In this document: positions 18,101 to 25,122 of the stretch, in pieces
Position numbering within the stretch: position 1 is the first letter of the stretch
Layout: every line of letters begins with the position of its first letter
Source of the DNA: Muribaculaceae bacterium
GTDB taxonomy: Bacteria; Bacteroidota; Bacteroidia; Bacteroidales; Muribaculaceae
Length of the DNA stretch: 64,000 bases
Direction: 5' to 3'
Assembly: GCA_029061225.1 (NCBI GenBank)
Contig: JAIDSM010000123.1
Span: forward strand, 44,147-108,146
Program-made: the position numbers and the translations under genes
The notes under the pieces: generated by a model
Seen by the model: the letters and a program-made list of their open reading frames with translations, nothing else
Told to the model about the DNA's origin: nothing
Database searches by the model: none

Positions 18101-18320
18101 GATGTGTCAGGCTCCAGCCGGGATTGCCGGGAGGATGCCCTACTTCAAGTCGCAGCGCGGTGAGTAGATATTCAGGACAGTCCCAGTAAGAGGCCCCCGG
18201 ATCGACCGTAAGCCAATAGACCAAAAGAGAACCCAGAAAGGCAAGCCAGGGCACCACCTTGAATGCATAATGCATAATGCATAACGCATAATTAGCCGGA
18301 TTATCCTTATTCGCAGCCAT
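15141..18320 (-). CDS. DUF2723 (TMEM260-like) multi-pass membrane protein
   Basis: A 1059-residue protein with about a dozen N-terminal membrane helices and a large soluble C-terminal part. The DUF2723 core is clear: VDPGASYWDCPEYLLTALRL followed by EVGHPPGNPGW. Human TMEM260 of this family is a protein O-mannosyltransferase, so a GT-C glycosyltransferase role is inferred. ATG at 18320 is preferred over a TTG two codons upstream. Unusually, residues 11-20 (NYALCIMHYA) are the in-frame translation of an AT-rich intergenic repeat, so the repeat lies inside the gene's 5' end, or the true start is further in. Confidence 0.82.
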   Translation of the reverse strand: MAANKDNPANYALCIMHYAFKVVPWLAFLGSLLVYWLTVDPGASYWDCPEYLLTALRLEVGHPPGNPGWSLTHRFVSCFFNDPAIQVQVVNMMAGLFTSLAVMILCSISLSVMRWIWSPGRQRGWRCASISVASLAGSLCFAWSDSAWYSAVEAEVYAMSLFLSALTVWMSLRWAFQFGRGARARWLVALMYVIGLSLGVHQLNLLVLPAIAMVMALSIRERKKSGFFRVVFAFLIGCSVVALILKGLMPGSLALAGWADLIAVNSFGLPYWSGAIMFWGVSLAIVVAASFVAGKRHRNLSTAFWCTAAVMLGFSVYILIPLRAWANPPVNEGNPSDVFRMADYLDRRQYGKSPLFYGQTPYSRVMRQEHVSVGEDGDTVYDYSWNALDVKGRDMRPMVRGGHIPARSIFLTEDDRKLNERISSKDSAIGYVVAGIRSEARMTPELNMWLPRIYASSPGDLAAYRDWTGMDSASMVRVRVSEAFDSLGHPVPMRDADGKPIVKYGLRPTYLHSLAYMAVYQIGYMYFRYLMWNYSGRQNDVPSTGEIDHGNFITGVPTFDDLMLGSQSSLPPELGKENDGRNVYWCIPFLLGMVGIVWLFRGSRKGLLSLRMRRTAWVSLVLFFMTGIAIVFYLNQSPGEPRERDYSFMGSFWTFALWIAFGMLLLLHSVRRRWARGVAVALVCAVPFWMLAQNWRDHDRSCRSATLDYASNLLESLDEDAILFVEGDNYIFPLWFAQEVMGLRRDVTVICNPYLGCDWYVCQLMTPRYGYDGLKMTGTEGDIALGNFNMVRFPASETDTVEAIEALRALYADRSATPSFRSRWLRMGKDSTDSWVFDILSIPGKPAGSLAGLREVAAIDIVATNAVSRYPRPVYWHQDLSNAKSIGFYPHTRQALFTRRLMPQLLDSAVLLDEALGALPKLKWGGLDMAPYPGPDVSSQAARQRASLIRLAESLGADGRHDQALHVAKSAWVRYPSGLIPFSIRYHADSAYFEARQIAMVLRRSGQAVGDSMALSLADEIEKEDSLRTVAFRRYRQALPAWRRSALSPDSRNHTIMTP

Positions 18321-18360
18321 TGACAACTCTCAATTCTAAATTCACAATTCTCAATTATTT
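18262..18360. repeat. AT-rich repeats at and inside the DUF2723 gene start
   Basis: Bases 18262-18294 are tandem GCATAAT units within the open frame of the DUF2723 gene. Bases 18323-18360 are a CAATTCTCAATT block almost identical to that at 7508-7546, abutting the stop codon of the dehydrogenase gene. Confidence 0.75.
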
Positions 18361-19158
18361 CACTATGCCCTTGTCGAGAAGGCGGCGTTTCACCTGCATG
18401 CGGAGCCAAGTGGGGGTTATCCCGATGAAGAAAATCGCAAGGCGGTTGATGAAGCCGTTGATGTACTGTTTCTTTCCCTTGAGCATAGCTTTTACCGCCT
18501 TCTCTGCGAATCGGTCGGGCTTCTCAACGGCTCCGACCGCTACAGCGAGACGCATTAGATTGTCGGGCAGACCAAACAGGGAAGTAGCTATACCGCCGGG
18601 GGCAGCCACAGTAGCCGATGCTCCGTAATCCTTAAGCTCATAATGGAGAGAGCGGGTGAAGACGCGTATGTATGCTTTTGTGGACGCATACATAGCAAGT
18701 CCGGGCATCGGCATCCAGCATGACATCGACGACATGTTAAGGATCCGGCCACTACCGCGAGCCTTAAACCTGCGGGCGAAGAAGAGCGACAGCATCGTGG
18801 TGGCACGCACATGAAGGTCGATGAAACAGTTTATTTTAGCTTCCGGGGTCTCTGCAAGTTCACGGAAACTGAAAATACCGGCATTGTTGATCACGAAATC
18901 CGGCTCAATCCCTCTGGTGGAAAGGAATGCCCCAAGCATCGACACGGATGAGGAATCAGTGAGATCAAGCGTGAAGGGAATGGCCTTGACCCCATATTCC
19001 TTCTCTATGGAGGCAGCGGCCTGGCGCAACGGATCTACAGTCACGCTCACCATCAACAACGAACAGCACCGCCTTGCAAGGGCTCGACAGAACTCAATGC
19101 CGATACCTCCGTCAGCACCCGTGACGACAGCCCACTTTCCTTCTAATTCATAATTCAT
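18355..19158 (-). CDS. Short-chain dehydrogenase, candidate hydroxysteroid dehydrogenase
   Basis: A 267-residue classical SDR: cofactor loop TGADGGIG (14-21), NNAGIF, catalytic Ser in LNMSSMS, and YASTK. It resembles the 17-beta-HSD12/3-ketoacyl reductase branch of the family. Third gene of an operon with a 5-alpha-reductase and a flavin oxidoreductase, 104 bp after the latter, so a 3-hydroxysteroid/3-ketosteroid interconversion on bile acids or sterols is inferred. Stereochemistry (3-alpha or 3-beta) cannot be read. The ATG at 19158 lies in an AT-rich repeat and gives MNYEL; no later start keeps the cofactor strand. Confidence 0.85.
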   Translation of the reverse strand: MNYELEGKWAVVTGADGGIGIEFCRALARRCCSLLMVSVTVDPLRQAAASIEKEYGVKAIPFTLDLTDSSSVSMLGAFLSTRGIEPDFVINNAGIFSFRELAETPEAKINCFIDLHVRATTMLSLFFARRFKARGSGRILNMSSMSCWMPMPGLAMYASTKAYIRVFTRSLHYELKDYGASATVAAPGGIATSLFGLPDNLMRLAVAVGAVEKPDRFAEKAVKAMLKGKKQYINGFINRLAIFFIGITPTWLRMQVKRRLLDKGIVK

Positions 19159-19183
19159 AATTCATAATGCATAATGCATAATT
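19145..19183. repeat. AT-rich repeat carrying the SDR start codon
   Basis: TAATTCATAATTCATAATTC followed by ATAATGCATAATGCATAAT. It supplies the first five codons of the dehydrogenase. Confidence 0.75.
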
Positions 19184-19262
19184 GGCAAGTCATAATCAGC
19201 TATTGCTAAACCTTAGCTTTAAAGCATTATGAAAAATCATGCATTAGATTAACTCCAATTGA

Positions 19263-20492
19263 TCAATTTCTACTTTTAATATTCTCTATCTCTTTGCGTA
19301 TCTTAGGAGGGAGATCGGAAAGCGTGCAGTGACAGGCCATCTCGCGGCTATACATCCGTGCGATGCAATAGTTGACATGCTCGCATCCGCAATGATGCGA
19401 CACCTCGCGTGCAAGCCGATTGATAAAATCCGGCTCGCGAAGCAACGCACGCCCCATCTGCACGAACTCAAAACCTTCTGAAAGAGCCTTATCCATACTC
19501 TCGCCATCCACTACTCCTCCGACATAGATGAGCGGAAGCTTAAGTTCCGCACGGAAACGCTTTGCATCCTCCAGAAAGTAAAGGGGCTTGAACGGCTCTT
19601 TAGGAATCATGTATTTCCCGACCATGCGCACTCCGTATTTAAGCCACCACTGCTTCATATAGTAGGTCATGCTGTAGATAGGCATCTCTCCGCGCATCAC
19701 ATACATCGGGGCCTTGCTTACGAAACCGCCGCTGAGCACTATGGCGTGCGCACCGAGGCGTTCTATCTCCTTAGCTACGGTAAGGCAGTCGTCGATCTCG
19801 AGGCCACCCTTGAAACCATCGCGCATATTGGTCTTTACGATGACACCCATATCGCTTCCGGCTGCCTTCATCACCTCTTCAAGACACATACGCATGAAAC
19901 GCATACGGGAATCCAGGCCGCCTCCGAACTCATCCCGACGTCGGTTGGTATAGGGTGAAAGGAACTGGGAGATAAGGTAGCCGTGTCCGGCATGCACCTC
20001 CACGCAGTCGAATCCTGCGTCGCGTGCCGTGCGCACGGCGTCTCCGAAGTCTTTTGCCATCTGCAGAAGCTCATCCTTACGCAGACCGCGCACGATAGTA
20101 GGGGAATAAAGGTTGAAACCTGTCGAAGCGCCTACAGGAATACCGCCTGCGGTCTTGATATGGGTCATGTTGCCGCAATGGCCTATCTGGATCGAGGCCT
20201 TTGCACCGCGCTCGTGGATACCGTCGGTAATTTCGCGCAGGGATCCCACTATTTCAGGACGCAGCCACAGCTGAGTCTCAAACGAGAGAGCCGACCTGTT
20301 GATGCCCGCATAGGCGAGAGTAGTCATGCCGACTCCCCCTTCAGCGACGCTCCAGTGATAGTCGCGGAGCATTTCCGTAGGATTATTGTCTTTTCCCATT
20401 CCCTCGAAGGCCGCGCTCCGGATGGAACGGTTGCGCAGTTCCACAGGTCCTATCTTTCCGGGAGTAAAGAGTCTGTCGAGCGAGTTCACCAT
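19263..20492 (-). CDS. NADH:flavin oxidoreductase (Old Yellow Enzyme family), candidate steroid 5-beta-reductase
   Basis: A 409-residue FMN barrel of the BaiCD/dienoyl-CoA reductase branch: LFTPGKIGPVELRNRSIRSA at the N terminus, IQIGHCGN, and CVEVHAGHGYLISQFLSP followed by TNRRRDEFGG. The C-terminal Cys-rich stretch CEHVNYCIARMYSREMACHC resembles the iron-sulfur site of longer homologues, with one position changed to Val. It lacks the C-terminal FAD/NAD domain of full dienoyl-CoA reductases. Its start overlaps the end of the 5-alpha-reductase gene by 7 bp. Gut enzymes of this type reduce the Delta4 bond of 3-oxo bile acids to the 5-beta form, which is the inferred role. Confidence 0.85.
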   Translation of the reverse strand: MVNSLDRLFTPGKIGPVELRNRSIRSAAFEGMGKDNNPTEMLRDYHWSVAEGGVGMTTLAYAGINRSALSFETQLWLRPEIVGSLREITDGIHERGAKASIQIGHCGNMTHIKTAGGIPVGASTGFNLYSPTIVRGLRKDELLQMAKDFGDAVRTARDAGFDCVEVHAGHGYLISQFLSPYTNRRRDEFGGGLDSRMRFMRMCLEEVMKAAGSDMGVIVKTNMRDGFKGGLEIDDCLTVAKEIERLGAHAIVLSGGFVSKAPMYVMRGEMPIYSMTYYMKQWWLKYGVRMVGKYMIPKEPFKPLYFLEDAKRFRAELKLPLIYVGGVVDGESMDKALSEGFEFVQMGRALLREPDFINRLAREVSHHCGCEHVNYCIARMYSREMACHCTLSDLPPKIRKEIENIKSRN

Positions 20493-21265
20493 ATGAAAGG
20501 GATTATGTATTTTCTATTCAGTTTCCTGTATTCATCACCGAACTCCTCCATATAACGGCCATGGAGCGAACGAGCACGGGGAGCGAGGTTGGCGAATGTC
20601 CAGAGTGCGAAAATCACCCCCGGGAGCGACCATGTCAGGACAGCATACCCTACCCATTCGGTAAACTCGCCGAAATAGTTGGCAGACGTCACATAGCGGA
20701 ACATACCTCCTTTCGGGATGTAGTGGCGACGGTCGCCGGGCTTACGCAGATGGCGTATTATATGGTCGGAATGAAGATTGACCAGCATGCCGACAAAGAA
20801 GATGACCGTACCGAGCAGAAACTTTACGCTATAGAGCCATGAGGCAGGATAAGAATCGGCCGGCGACACATAGAAGAGCCAGCCTCCGATGAGATAAGCG
20901 TTGACTATGTTGAAGACACACCCCATAAGGATTATGACGAGGGGCATGCGGCTATTTCCCTTGATAAGAAGAGGGAATACAAAGGAACGCTGGAAATAAT
21001 GGAGCATGAAAATGGAAGCCATGGCAATAAGAGCCGCCTCTCCACGGCGTTCTGACAAAGCCCAGAGCAAGGCCATGCAGATGAAGACAGGAGCCTCCAT
21101 CAAGACCCATCCGAGGCGGTTGCCAACCGAGGGTCCCCATTTAGGAGTATAGAAGATGCCGTAGCCCGGCGTTATGAATCTAAGTCCCGCAAAGACCATG
21201 ACGGCGAGCGCTATCATGACATATTCTACCGTGCGGAACACTATAGGGTCGAAAATCGCGTTCAT
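20486..21265 (-). CDS. Steroid 5-alpha-reductase (SRD5A) family membrane enzyme
   Basis: A 259-residue protein with about seven membrane helices, matching eukaryotic SRD5A over most of its length. The C-terminal third is diagnostic: SANYFGEFTEWVGYAVLTWS, then RYMEEFGDEYRKLNRKYIIPF, which parallels the NYFGE..EW.GYA and C-terminal IIPF of human SRD5A1. NADPH-dependent reduction of a Delta4-3-ketosteroid to the 5-alpha product is predicted at the inner membrane. First gene of the operon with the flavin enzyme and the SDR. ATG at 21265; a TTG one codon upstream is less likely. Confidence 0.9.
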   Translation of the reverse strand: MNAIFDPIVFRTVEYVMIALAVMVFAGLRFITPGYGIFYTPKWGPSVGNRLGWVLMEAPVFICMALLWALSERRGEAALIAMASIFMLHYFQRSFVFPLLIKGNSRMPLVIILMGCVFNIVNAYLIGGWLFYVSPADSYPASWLYSVKFLLGTVIFFVGMLVNLHSDHIIRHLRKPGDRRHYIPKGGMFRYVTSANYFGEFTEWVGYAVLTWSLPGVIFALWTFANLAPRARSLHGRYMEEFGDEYRKLNRKYIIPFIW

Positions 21266-21331
21266 CAATATATAGACTTATAGTGGGGCGTATTCTCTGC
21301 CGAGAAGAACGCTTCAGTCAATAATCAGGTG

Positions 21332-21363
21332 CAAATTTACTAAATTAAAGCGACATTTGCAAA
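21332..21363 (-). promoter_or_regulatory. Promoter of the steroid reductase operon
   Basis: Minus strand TTTG (21363-21360), 20 bp, TAAATTTG (21339-21332). Transcription should start near 21325, about 60 nt before the 5-alpha-reductase ATG. Confidence 0.7.
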
Positions 21364-21441
21364 ATGCAGGCCCATAAACTGACAAACAGACTATTAATTG
21401 GCAGAAACGTCAGCTTCATCAGCCGACTTACAAGATTCGCC

Positions 21442-21993
21442 ATGACTCTGATTCTCTTACTGGCAATCACTTTGCCGGGGATGGCGGAAGATCAGGTCTT
21501 CACACCTACGCGAGCCCAGAAAGGGGTGAGGACTTCGACCGATGTGATTGCGGTGACTCTTCCGGCTACAGCCCTGGCCGTCACCCTGATAGAGCGAGAC
21601 TGGGAAGGGCTGAAAGAGGGTGCCCTCTCCGCGGCAGTGACCACAGGCGTCACTCTCGGACTGAAATATCTGGTGAAGGAACAGCGACCCGACTTCAGCA
21701 ACAGGCATTCCTTTCCTTCTGGCCACTCGGCAGTGACATTCGCATCCGCGACCTATATAGGGCGACGATATGGATGGAAGTGGAGTATCCCGGCCTACGC
21801 TCTGTCAACCTATACGGCCTGGGGAAGGGTGTACGGGAGGAAACACCATTGGTGGGATGTAGCAGCCGGAGCGGCAATCGGAGCGGCGAGCACGATGCTC
21901 TTCACTCACCCATACATGCAGAAACATGAAGCGGTACTCGTGCCTGCCGTAACGGACACGAGCGCCGGGGTTATCATGAGTTTTACGTTTTGA
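21442..21993 (+). CDS. PAP2-family phosphatase, membrane or periplasmic
   Basis: A 183-residue type 2 phosphatidic acid phosphatase. The three catalytic motifs are present: KYLVKEQRP, the PSGH core in HSFPSGHSAVTF, and RVYGRKHHWWDVAAG. ATG at 21442 starts a signal peptide (MTLILLLAITLPGMAE); an upstream ATG at 21364 would overlap the -33 box of the divergent operon and mask the signal. Members dephosphorylate undecaprenyl diphosphate, phosphatidylglycerophosphate or lipid A; which applies here is unknown. Confidence 0.85.
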   Translation: MTLILLLAITLPGMAEDQVFTPTRAQKGVRTSTDVIAVTLPATALAVTLIERDWEGLKEGALSAAVTTGVTLGLKYLVKEQRPDFSNRHSFPSGHSAVTFASATYIGRRYGWKWSIPAYALSTYTAWGRVYGRKHHWWDVAAGAAIGAASTMLFTHPYMQKHEAVLVPAVTDTSAGVIMSFTF

Positions 21994-22071
21994 GTTTTAC
22001 GTTGTACGTTTGACGTAAATGGTATTTCGTAAAACTTACAACGTACAACTTACAACGTACAACGTAAAGCT
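21994..22071. repeat. TTACGTTGTACGTT inverted repeat spacer
   Basis: The spacer between two convergent genes contains TTTTACGTTGTACGTT followed by AACTTACAACGTACAACTTA and ACAACGTACAACGTAA. The two halves can form a long hairpin. It may act as a bidirectional terminator and looks like a third class of intergenic repeat. Confidence 0.55.
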
Positions 22072-22617
22072 TCAGTCCTCGGAGGTGATGGCGCGGTAGT
22101 CGGCTAGGAAAGCGAGCAGCTGACGAATCCCTATGGCAACTCCGGCAATAAATCCGACAACGATACCGAGACGGAAATATAGATTATCCATAGACCATGC
22201 CATGACGGCGATGATGGCCAATACAATCGGGAGGAGGACTACTATAAACTGCAGATGTCGCTTACGATAGAAAAGAGCCTTTCGAACTACTTCCGATACA
22301 GGCATCACAACGATGTCAATACTTTGGATTCCCTTATAAAGCCAGCGATCCATAATGGATGCCATCAAAGCATAGACAGCGAACGACACACCTACAGCAA
22401 TCCTGAGGCCATGATTGCCGGGAAACATGTCGGGATTGAATATCCATGAAAAACTCAATAAAATGAGCACCAAAGCCAGGTTTGAAAACCGGCGATAGCG
22501 TTCGGCAAGGTTCTGAAGGGCGGTTTTCCTTTTGCCGTTGATGATGGAGGCGTATGACTCAGAGTCGCGTCGGATGGATACGCTTGTATCCTGCCAGTCT
22601 TTTCTTAGATTATCCAT
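22072..22617 (-). CDS. Small 4-TM membrane protein paired with an ECF sigma factor
   Basis: A 181-residue protein of no recognised family. A hydrophilic N-terminal 45 residues precede two pairs of membrane helices (about 47-63 and 70-88; 124-142 and 146-164); the C terminus reads GIRQLLAFLADYRAITSED. The paralogue at 40828-41373 has exactly the same length, topology and C-terminal motif (GLRQYLNDYRNLSE), and is also directly downstream of an ECF sigma gene. The conserved pairing suggests a membrane-bound anti-sigma factor or sensor; this is inference only. It lies 32 bp after the sigma gene. Confidence 0.75.
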   Translation of the reverse strand: MDNLRKDWQDTSVSIRRDSESYASIINGKRKTALQNLAERYRRFSNLALVLILLSFSWIFNPDMFPGNHGLRIAVGVSFAVYALMASIMDRWLYKGIQSIDIVVMPVSEVVRKALFYRKRHLQFIVVLLPIVLAIIAVMAWSMDNLYFRLGIVVGFIAGVAIGIRQLLAFLADYRAITSED

Positions 22618-22649
22618 TTTTCTAAAGTTTAATTATTAAAGATTAAAGA

Positions 22650-23237
22650 TTAATATTTTATCTTTGACTTGAGTTTCTCCTTGGCGCGGTGAAGGCGGGT
22701 GGCGACGTTGTTGCGTTTGATGCCGATGGTGTCGGCAATCTCTTCGTAGGAGTATTCGTCAAGCCACATCATGACGATTGCCTTGTCGATAGGGCCGAGA
22801 GTCGCGATACATTCATACAGTTCCTTTACGGTCTCCTTCTTTTCCAGAGATTTGTCCGGAACGAGGATGACCTCGTCGAGTGAAGTCATCGCAGGCTGAC
22901 GGCTCCGGCTGCGGAGAGTGGAAACGCAGGTGTTGAGGGCAATGCGGTAGACCCAGGTGCGTATGGATGAGTCTTCCCTGAAGGATGGCAAGCCACGCCA
23001 AATATTGACAAGGACATCCTGATACAAGTCTTCGAGATCCTGCGACGTGCGGGCATAGCCAAGACATATGCGGCGTATCATGGCGTCATGGTCGGCTACG
23101 GTGCAATCGAATAGCCGGTGGAGACGCGTTGACTCCGGAGCAATCCCGAGAGTGGCTGCGAACCTGAGGATGATGTTTTTCATCGTTGTCAACGTTGTCG
23201 TCGTTGTCATGTATGGCAATGCTATAGAAAGATTCAT
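22650..23237 (-). CDS. ECF-type RNA polymerase sigma factor
   Basis: A 195-residue sigma-70 family member. Region 2 (ICLGYARTSQDLEDLYQDVL..IW) and region 4 (AIVMMWLDEYSYEEIADTIG followed by IKRNNVATRLHRAKEKLK) are clear. ATG at 23237 is chosen because its N terminus (MNLSIALPY) parallels the paralogue at 40220; ATGs at 23210 and 23183 are possible. The open frame continues upstream through tRNA-Tyr, which is not coding. Residues 10-18 are a run of Thr encoded by ACA/ACG repeats. No TAnnTTTG promoter is visible, in keeping with control by an alternative sigma factor, possibly itself. Confidence 0.88.
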   Translation of the reverse strand: MNLSIALPYMTTTTTLTTMKNIILRFAATLGIAPESTRLHRLFDCTVADHDAMIRRICLGYARTSQDLEDLYQDVLVNIWRGLPSFREDSSIRTWVYRIALNTCVSTLRSRSRQPAMTSLDEVILVPDKSLEKKETVKELYECIATLGPIDKAIVMMWLDEYSYEEIADTIGIKRNNVATRLHRAKEKLKSKIKY

Positions 23238-23302
23238 TGTTGTTCGTCTTTGTTTTGTAATGTTAGTCGCGGAAAATGGAATAATAGTTACACGAGGCAC
23301 GG

Positions 23303-23330
23303 AAAAAAAACGGACCCCCGAAGGAGTCCG
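23303..23330 (-). terminator. Rho-independent terminator after tRNA-Tyr
   Basis: Minus strand: CGGACTCC, loop TTCG, GGGGTCCG, then eight Ts. It lies 35 nt downstream of tRNA-Tyr and before the sigma gene, separating the two transcripts. Confidence 0.85.
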
Positions 23331-23364
23331 CAAAAAATAGAGAATTAATGAATGAATGACGAGG

Positions 23365-23447
23365 TGGGCGAAGATGGATTCGAACCACCGAAGGTATAAA
23401 CCAGCAGATTTACAGTCTGCCCCATTTGGCCACTCTGGTATTCGCCC
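23365..23447 (-). tRNA. tRNA-Tyr (anticodon GTA)
   Basis: An 83-nt cloverleaf with acceptor arm GGGCGAA/TTCGCCC, anticodon loop CTGTAAA, a long variable arm as expected for a class II tRNA, T-loop GGTTCGAATCC and discriminator A. CCA is not encoded. A good promoter lies at 23482-23513 and a terminator at 23303-23330. Confidence 0.95.
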
Positions 23448-23481
23448 GATGAATGACCCACATCGCGTGGGATTCACGATG

Positions 23482-23513
23482 CAAAATTACGAATAAATTC
23501 CGAATCCACCAAA
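23482..23513 (-). promoter_or_regulatory. Promoter of tRNA-Tyr
   Basis: Minus strand TTTG (23513-23510), 20 bp, TAATTTTG (23489-23482). Confidence 0.8.
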
Positions 23514-23534
23514 TATTTCTCAAAAAATTTCTTT

Positions 23535-23715
23535 ACATTCTTACGCGGTGGTCACGATGCTGATGACTATGTCGGGTTCAACACTGGCTACCGCAATTAT
23601 CAGGAATCTTCAGAAGTAAATATCCTCATGCGAAGGCAGATGATTGTCAAGAAACATCACGTAATAGATCGGCATATAAGTCACTTTTGTACTGTCCTAC
23701 GAAAAGCAGACACAT
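23535..23715 (+). other. Gene-free spacer with a possible gene remnant
   Basis: A plus-strand frame without a start reads GGHDADDYVGFNTGYRNYQE near 23549-23610 and continues open for about 60 codons into the inverted repeat. It looks protein-like but matches no family I can name with confidence. It may be the end of a decayed gene or chance. Confidence 0.2.
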
Positions 23716-23762
23716 ATTATGCAAGTTGCATTATGCTTTTCGCATAATGCAACTTGCATAAT
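23716..23762. repeat. Perfect 21-bp inverted repeat before the ATPase gene
   Basis: Left arm 23716-23736 starts ATTATGCAAGTTGCATTATG; right arm 23742-23762 is its exact reverse complement; loop TTTTC. Each arm is itself nearly palindromic around TGCAAGTTGCA. The right arm contains the -33 element of the ATPase promoter, so a protein bound here, or a cruciform, would affect transcription. Confidence 0.9.
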
Positions 23763-23784
23763 TAAGAAAATTTAATTAATTTTG
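23754..23784 (+). promoter_or_regulatory. Promoter of the ATPase gene
   Basis: TTG (23754-23756), 20 bp, TAATTTTG (23777-23784), about 30 bp before the ATG at 23816. The -33 element is inside the inverted repeat. Confidence 0.7.
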
Positions 23785-23815
23785 CATCAAATACAAATCA
23801 TCAAAGCTTTTTCAA

Positions 23816-24967
23816 ATGGCAGAACCGCGCAATCCCTTCATACTCGGACATCGAATCAGCCGGCCATATTTCTGCGACCGAACAGATGAAGAAAGAATTC
23901 TCCTCAACTCAATAATGAATGGTAGGAACACCGTTCTTATGTCGCCGCGCCGAATGGGAAAGACATCACTCGTATATGTGGCGCTACATGAGTCTCCGGA
24001 AATAGAAAAGGACTATATCACTTTCTTCTTCGATATACTCCAGACCAATTCCCTCGCTGAATTTACGTTCCTTCTCGGCAAGGCCATATTCGAGCGTCTG
24101 CGGAAAAAAAGCGAGTCGGGACTGCGCAGATTTCTCTCCACCCTGAAATCTCTGAAAGGGACCTTCGGGTTTGATCCCTTTACCGGAACCCCGACATTCA
24201 ACCTCCAACTCGGCGACATCCAGAATCCTGAATTCACCCTCGAAGAGATATTCGACTTCCTTGACAAGAGCGAGAAGCATGCGATTGTCGTTATCGACGA
24301 ATTTCAACAGATATCCAAATATTCCGAAAAGAACATCGAGGCCATGCTGCGTACACACATCCAACGGATGACAAACGCCACATTCGTTTTCTCTGGAAGT
24401 GAACAGTCGATACTGAAGGAAATGTTCACATCATCCAAACGACCTTTCTACAATAGTTCGGAGATTATGCATCTCGGACCGATTCCCCAAGACATCTATG
24501 TCGATTTCGCAAAGGATCTCTTCAAGCAACGCAACAAGAGTCTTGACGAGCAACCCGTAAGATGGGTCCTCAACCTCTTCGACGGCAATACATTCTACGT
24601 TCAGCGTTCCATGAACGGAGCTTTCGCCGACACACGTGAAGGAGATGTCTGCGGGGAGATGGAAATCCGTAGGTCAGTGAAAGGTATGCTGGCAGCAAAC
24701 GAAGTGATTTATCGGGAGATACTGTCTAATATAAGTGTGAGCCAAAAAGCATTGCTTATCGCAGTGGCCAAAGACAGGGTCGTGACCAGTCCTACAAGCG
24801 GATTATTCATCAAAAAGCATTCGCTGCCCTCGGCCAGTTCGGTGCAGAGCGCGCTTGGTATCCTTCTGAAAAACGGTCTCATCGTAAAGGAAGAACCAGG
24901 CTACCGCCTTAACGACCCCCTGCTTCGAATCTTCATCAACAGCCTTTACTCGATTCCTGAAGTCTGA
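23816..24967 (+). CDS. AAA-type ATPase of the ATPase_2 (PF01637-like) family
   Basis: A 383-residue cytoplasmic STAND-like ATPase. Walker A is SPRRMGKTS (43-51), Walker B AIVVIDEF (about 158), a sensor-like FVFSGSEQS follows, and the C-terminal 90 residues look like a winged helix (SSVQSALGILLKNGLIVKEE). Proteins of this family are multi-copy in Bacteroidales and archaea and of uncertain function, sometimes paired with nucleases. It is monocistronic, with a striking inverted repeat in its promoter. Confidence 0.8.
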   Translation: MAEPRNPFILGHRISRPYFCDRTDEERILLNSIMNGRNTVLMSPRRMGKTSLVYVALHESPEIEKDYITFFFDILQTNSLAEFTFLLGKAIFERLRKKSESGLRRFLSTLKSLKGTFGFDPFTGTPTFNLQLGDIQNPEFTLEEIFDFLDKSEKHAIVVIDEFQQISKYSEKNIEAMLRTHIQRMTNATFVFSGSEQSILKEMFTSSKRPFYNSSEIMHLGPIPQDIYVDFAKDLFKQRNKSLDEQPVRWVLNLFDGNTFYVQRSMNGAFADTREGDVCGEMEIRRSVKGMLAANEVIYREILSNISVSQKALLIAVAKDRVVTSPTSGLFIKKHSLPSASSVQSALGILLKNGLIVKEEPGYRLNDPLLRIFINSLYSIPEV

Positions 24968-25122
24968 TATACCTTACAGGCGTCTTTGGATTCAAAATTC
25001 TCAGGCTAAGATTTTTTCAAAAAAATGTGATTCCGGATAGGGGTATTTGGGGAAGAAGCACTCTATAGGTTGTAATCGCGATCGCACAGACAGCATCAAG
25101 CAACTTTAAACTACTTGTGATT

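Noticed and set aside
23238-23477. N-terminal extension of the ECF sigma factor through tRNA-Tyr
   Set aside because: The extra 80 codons translate the tRNA gene and its terminator; the paralogous sigma factor starts at the shorter position.
23535-23715. Protein-like frame before the ATPase gene as a functional gene
   Set aside because: No start codon, about 60 codons only, and it runs into the inverted repeat; kept only as a possible remnant.
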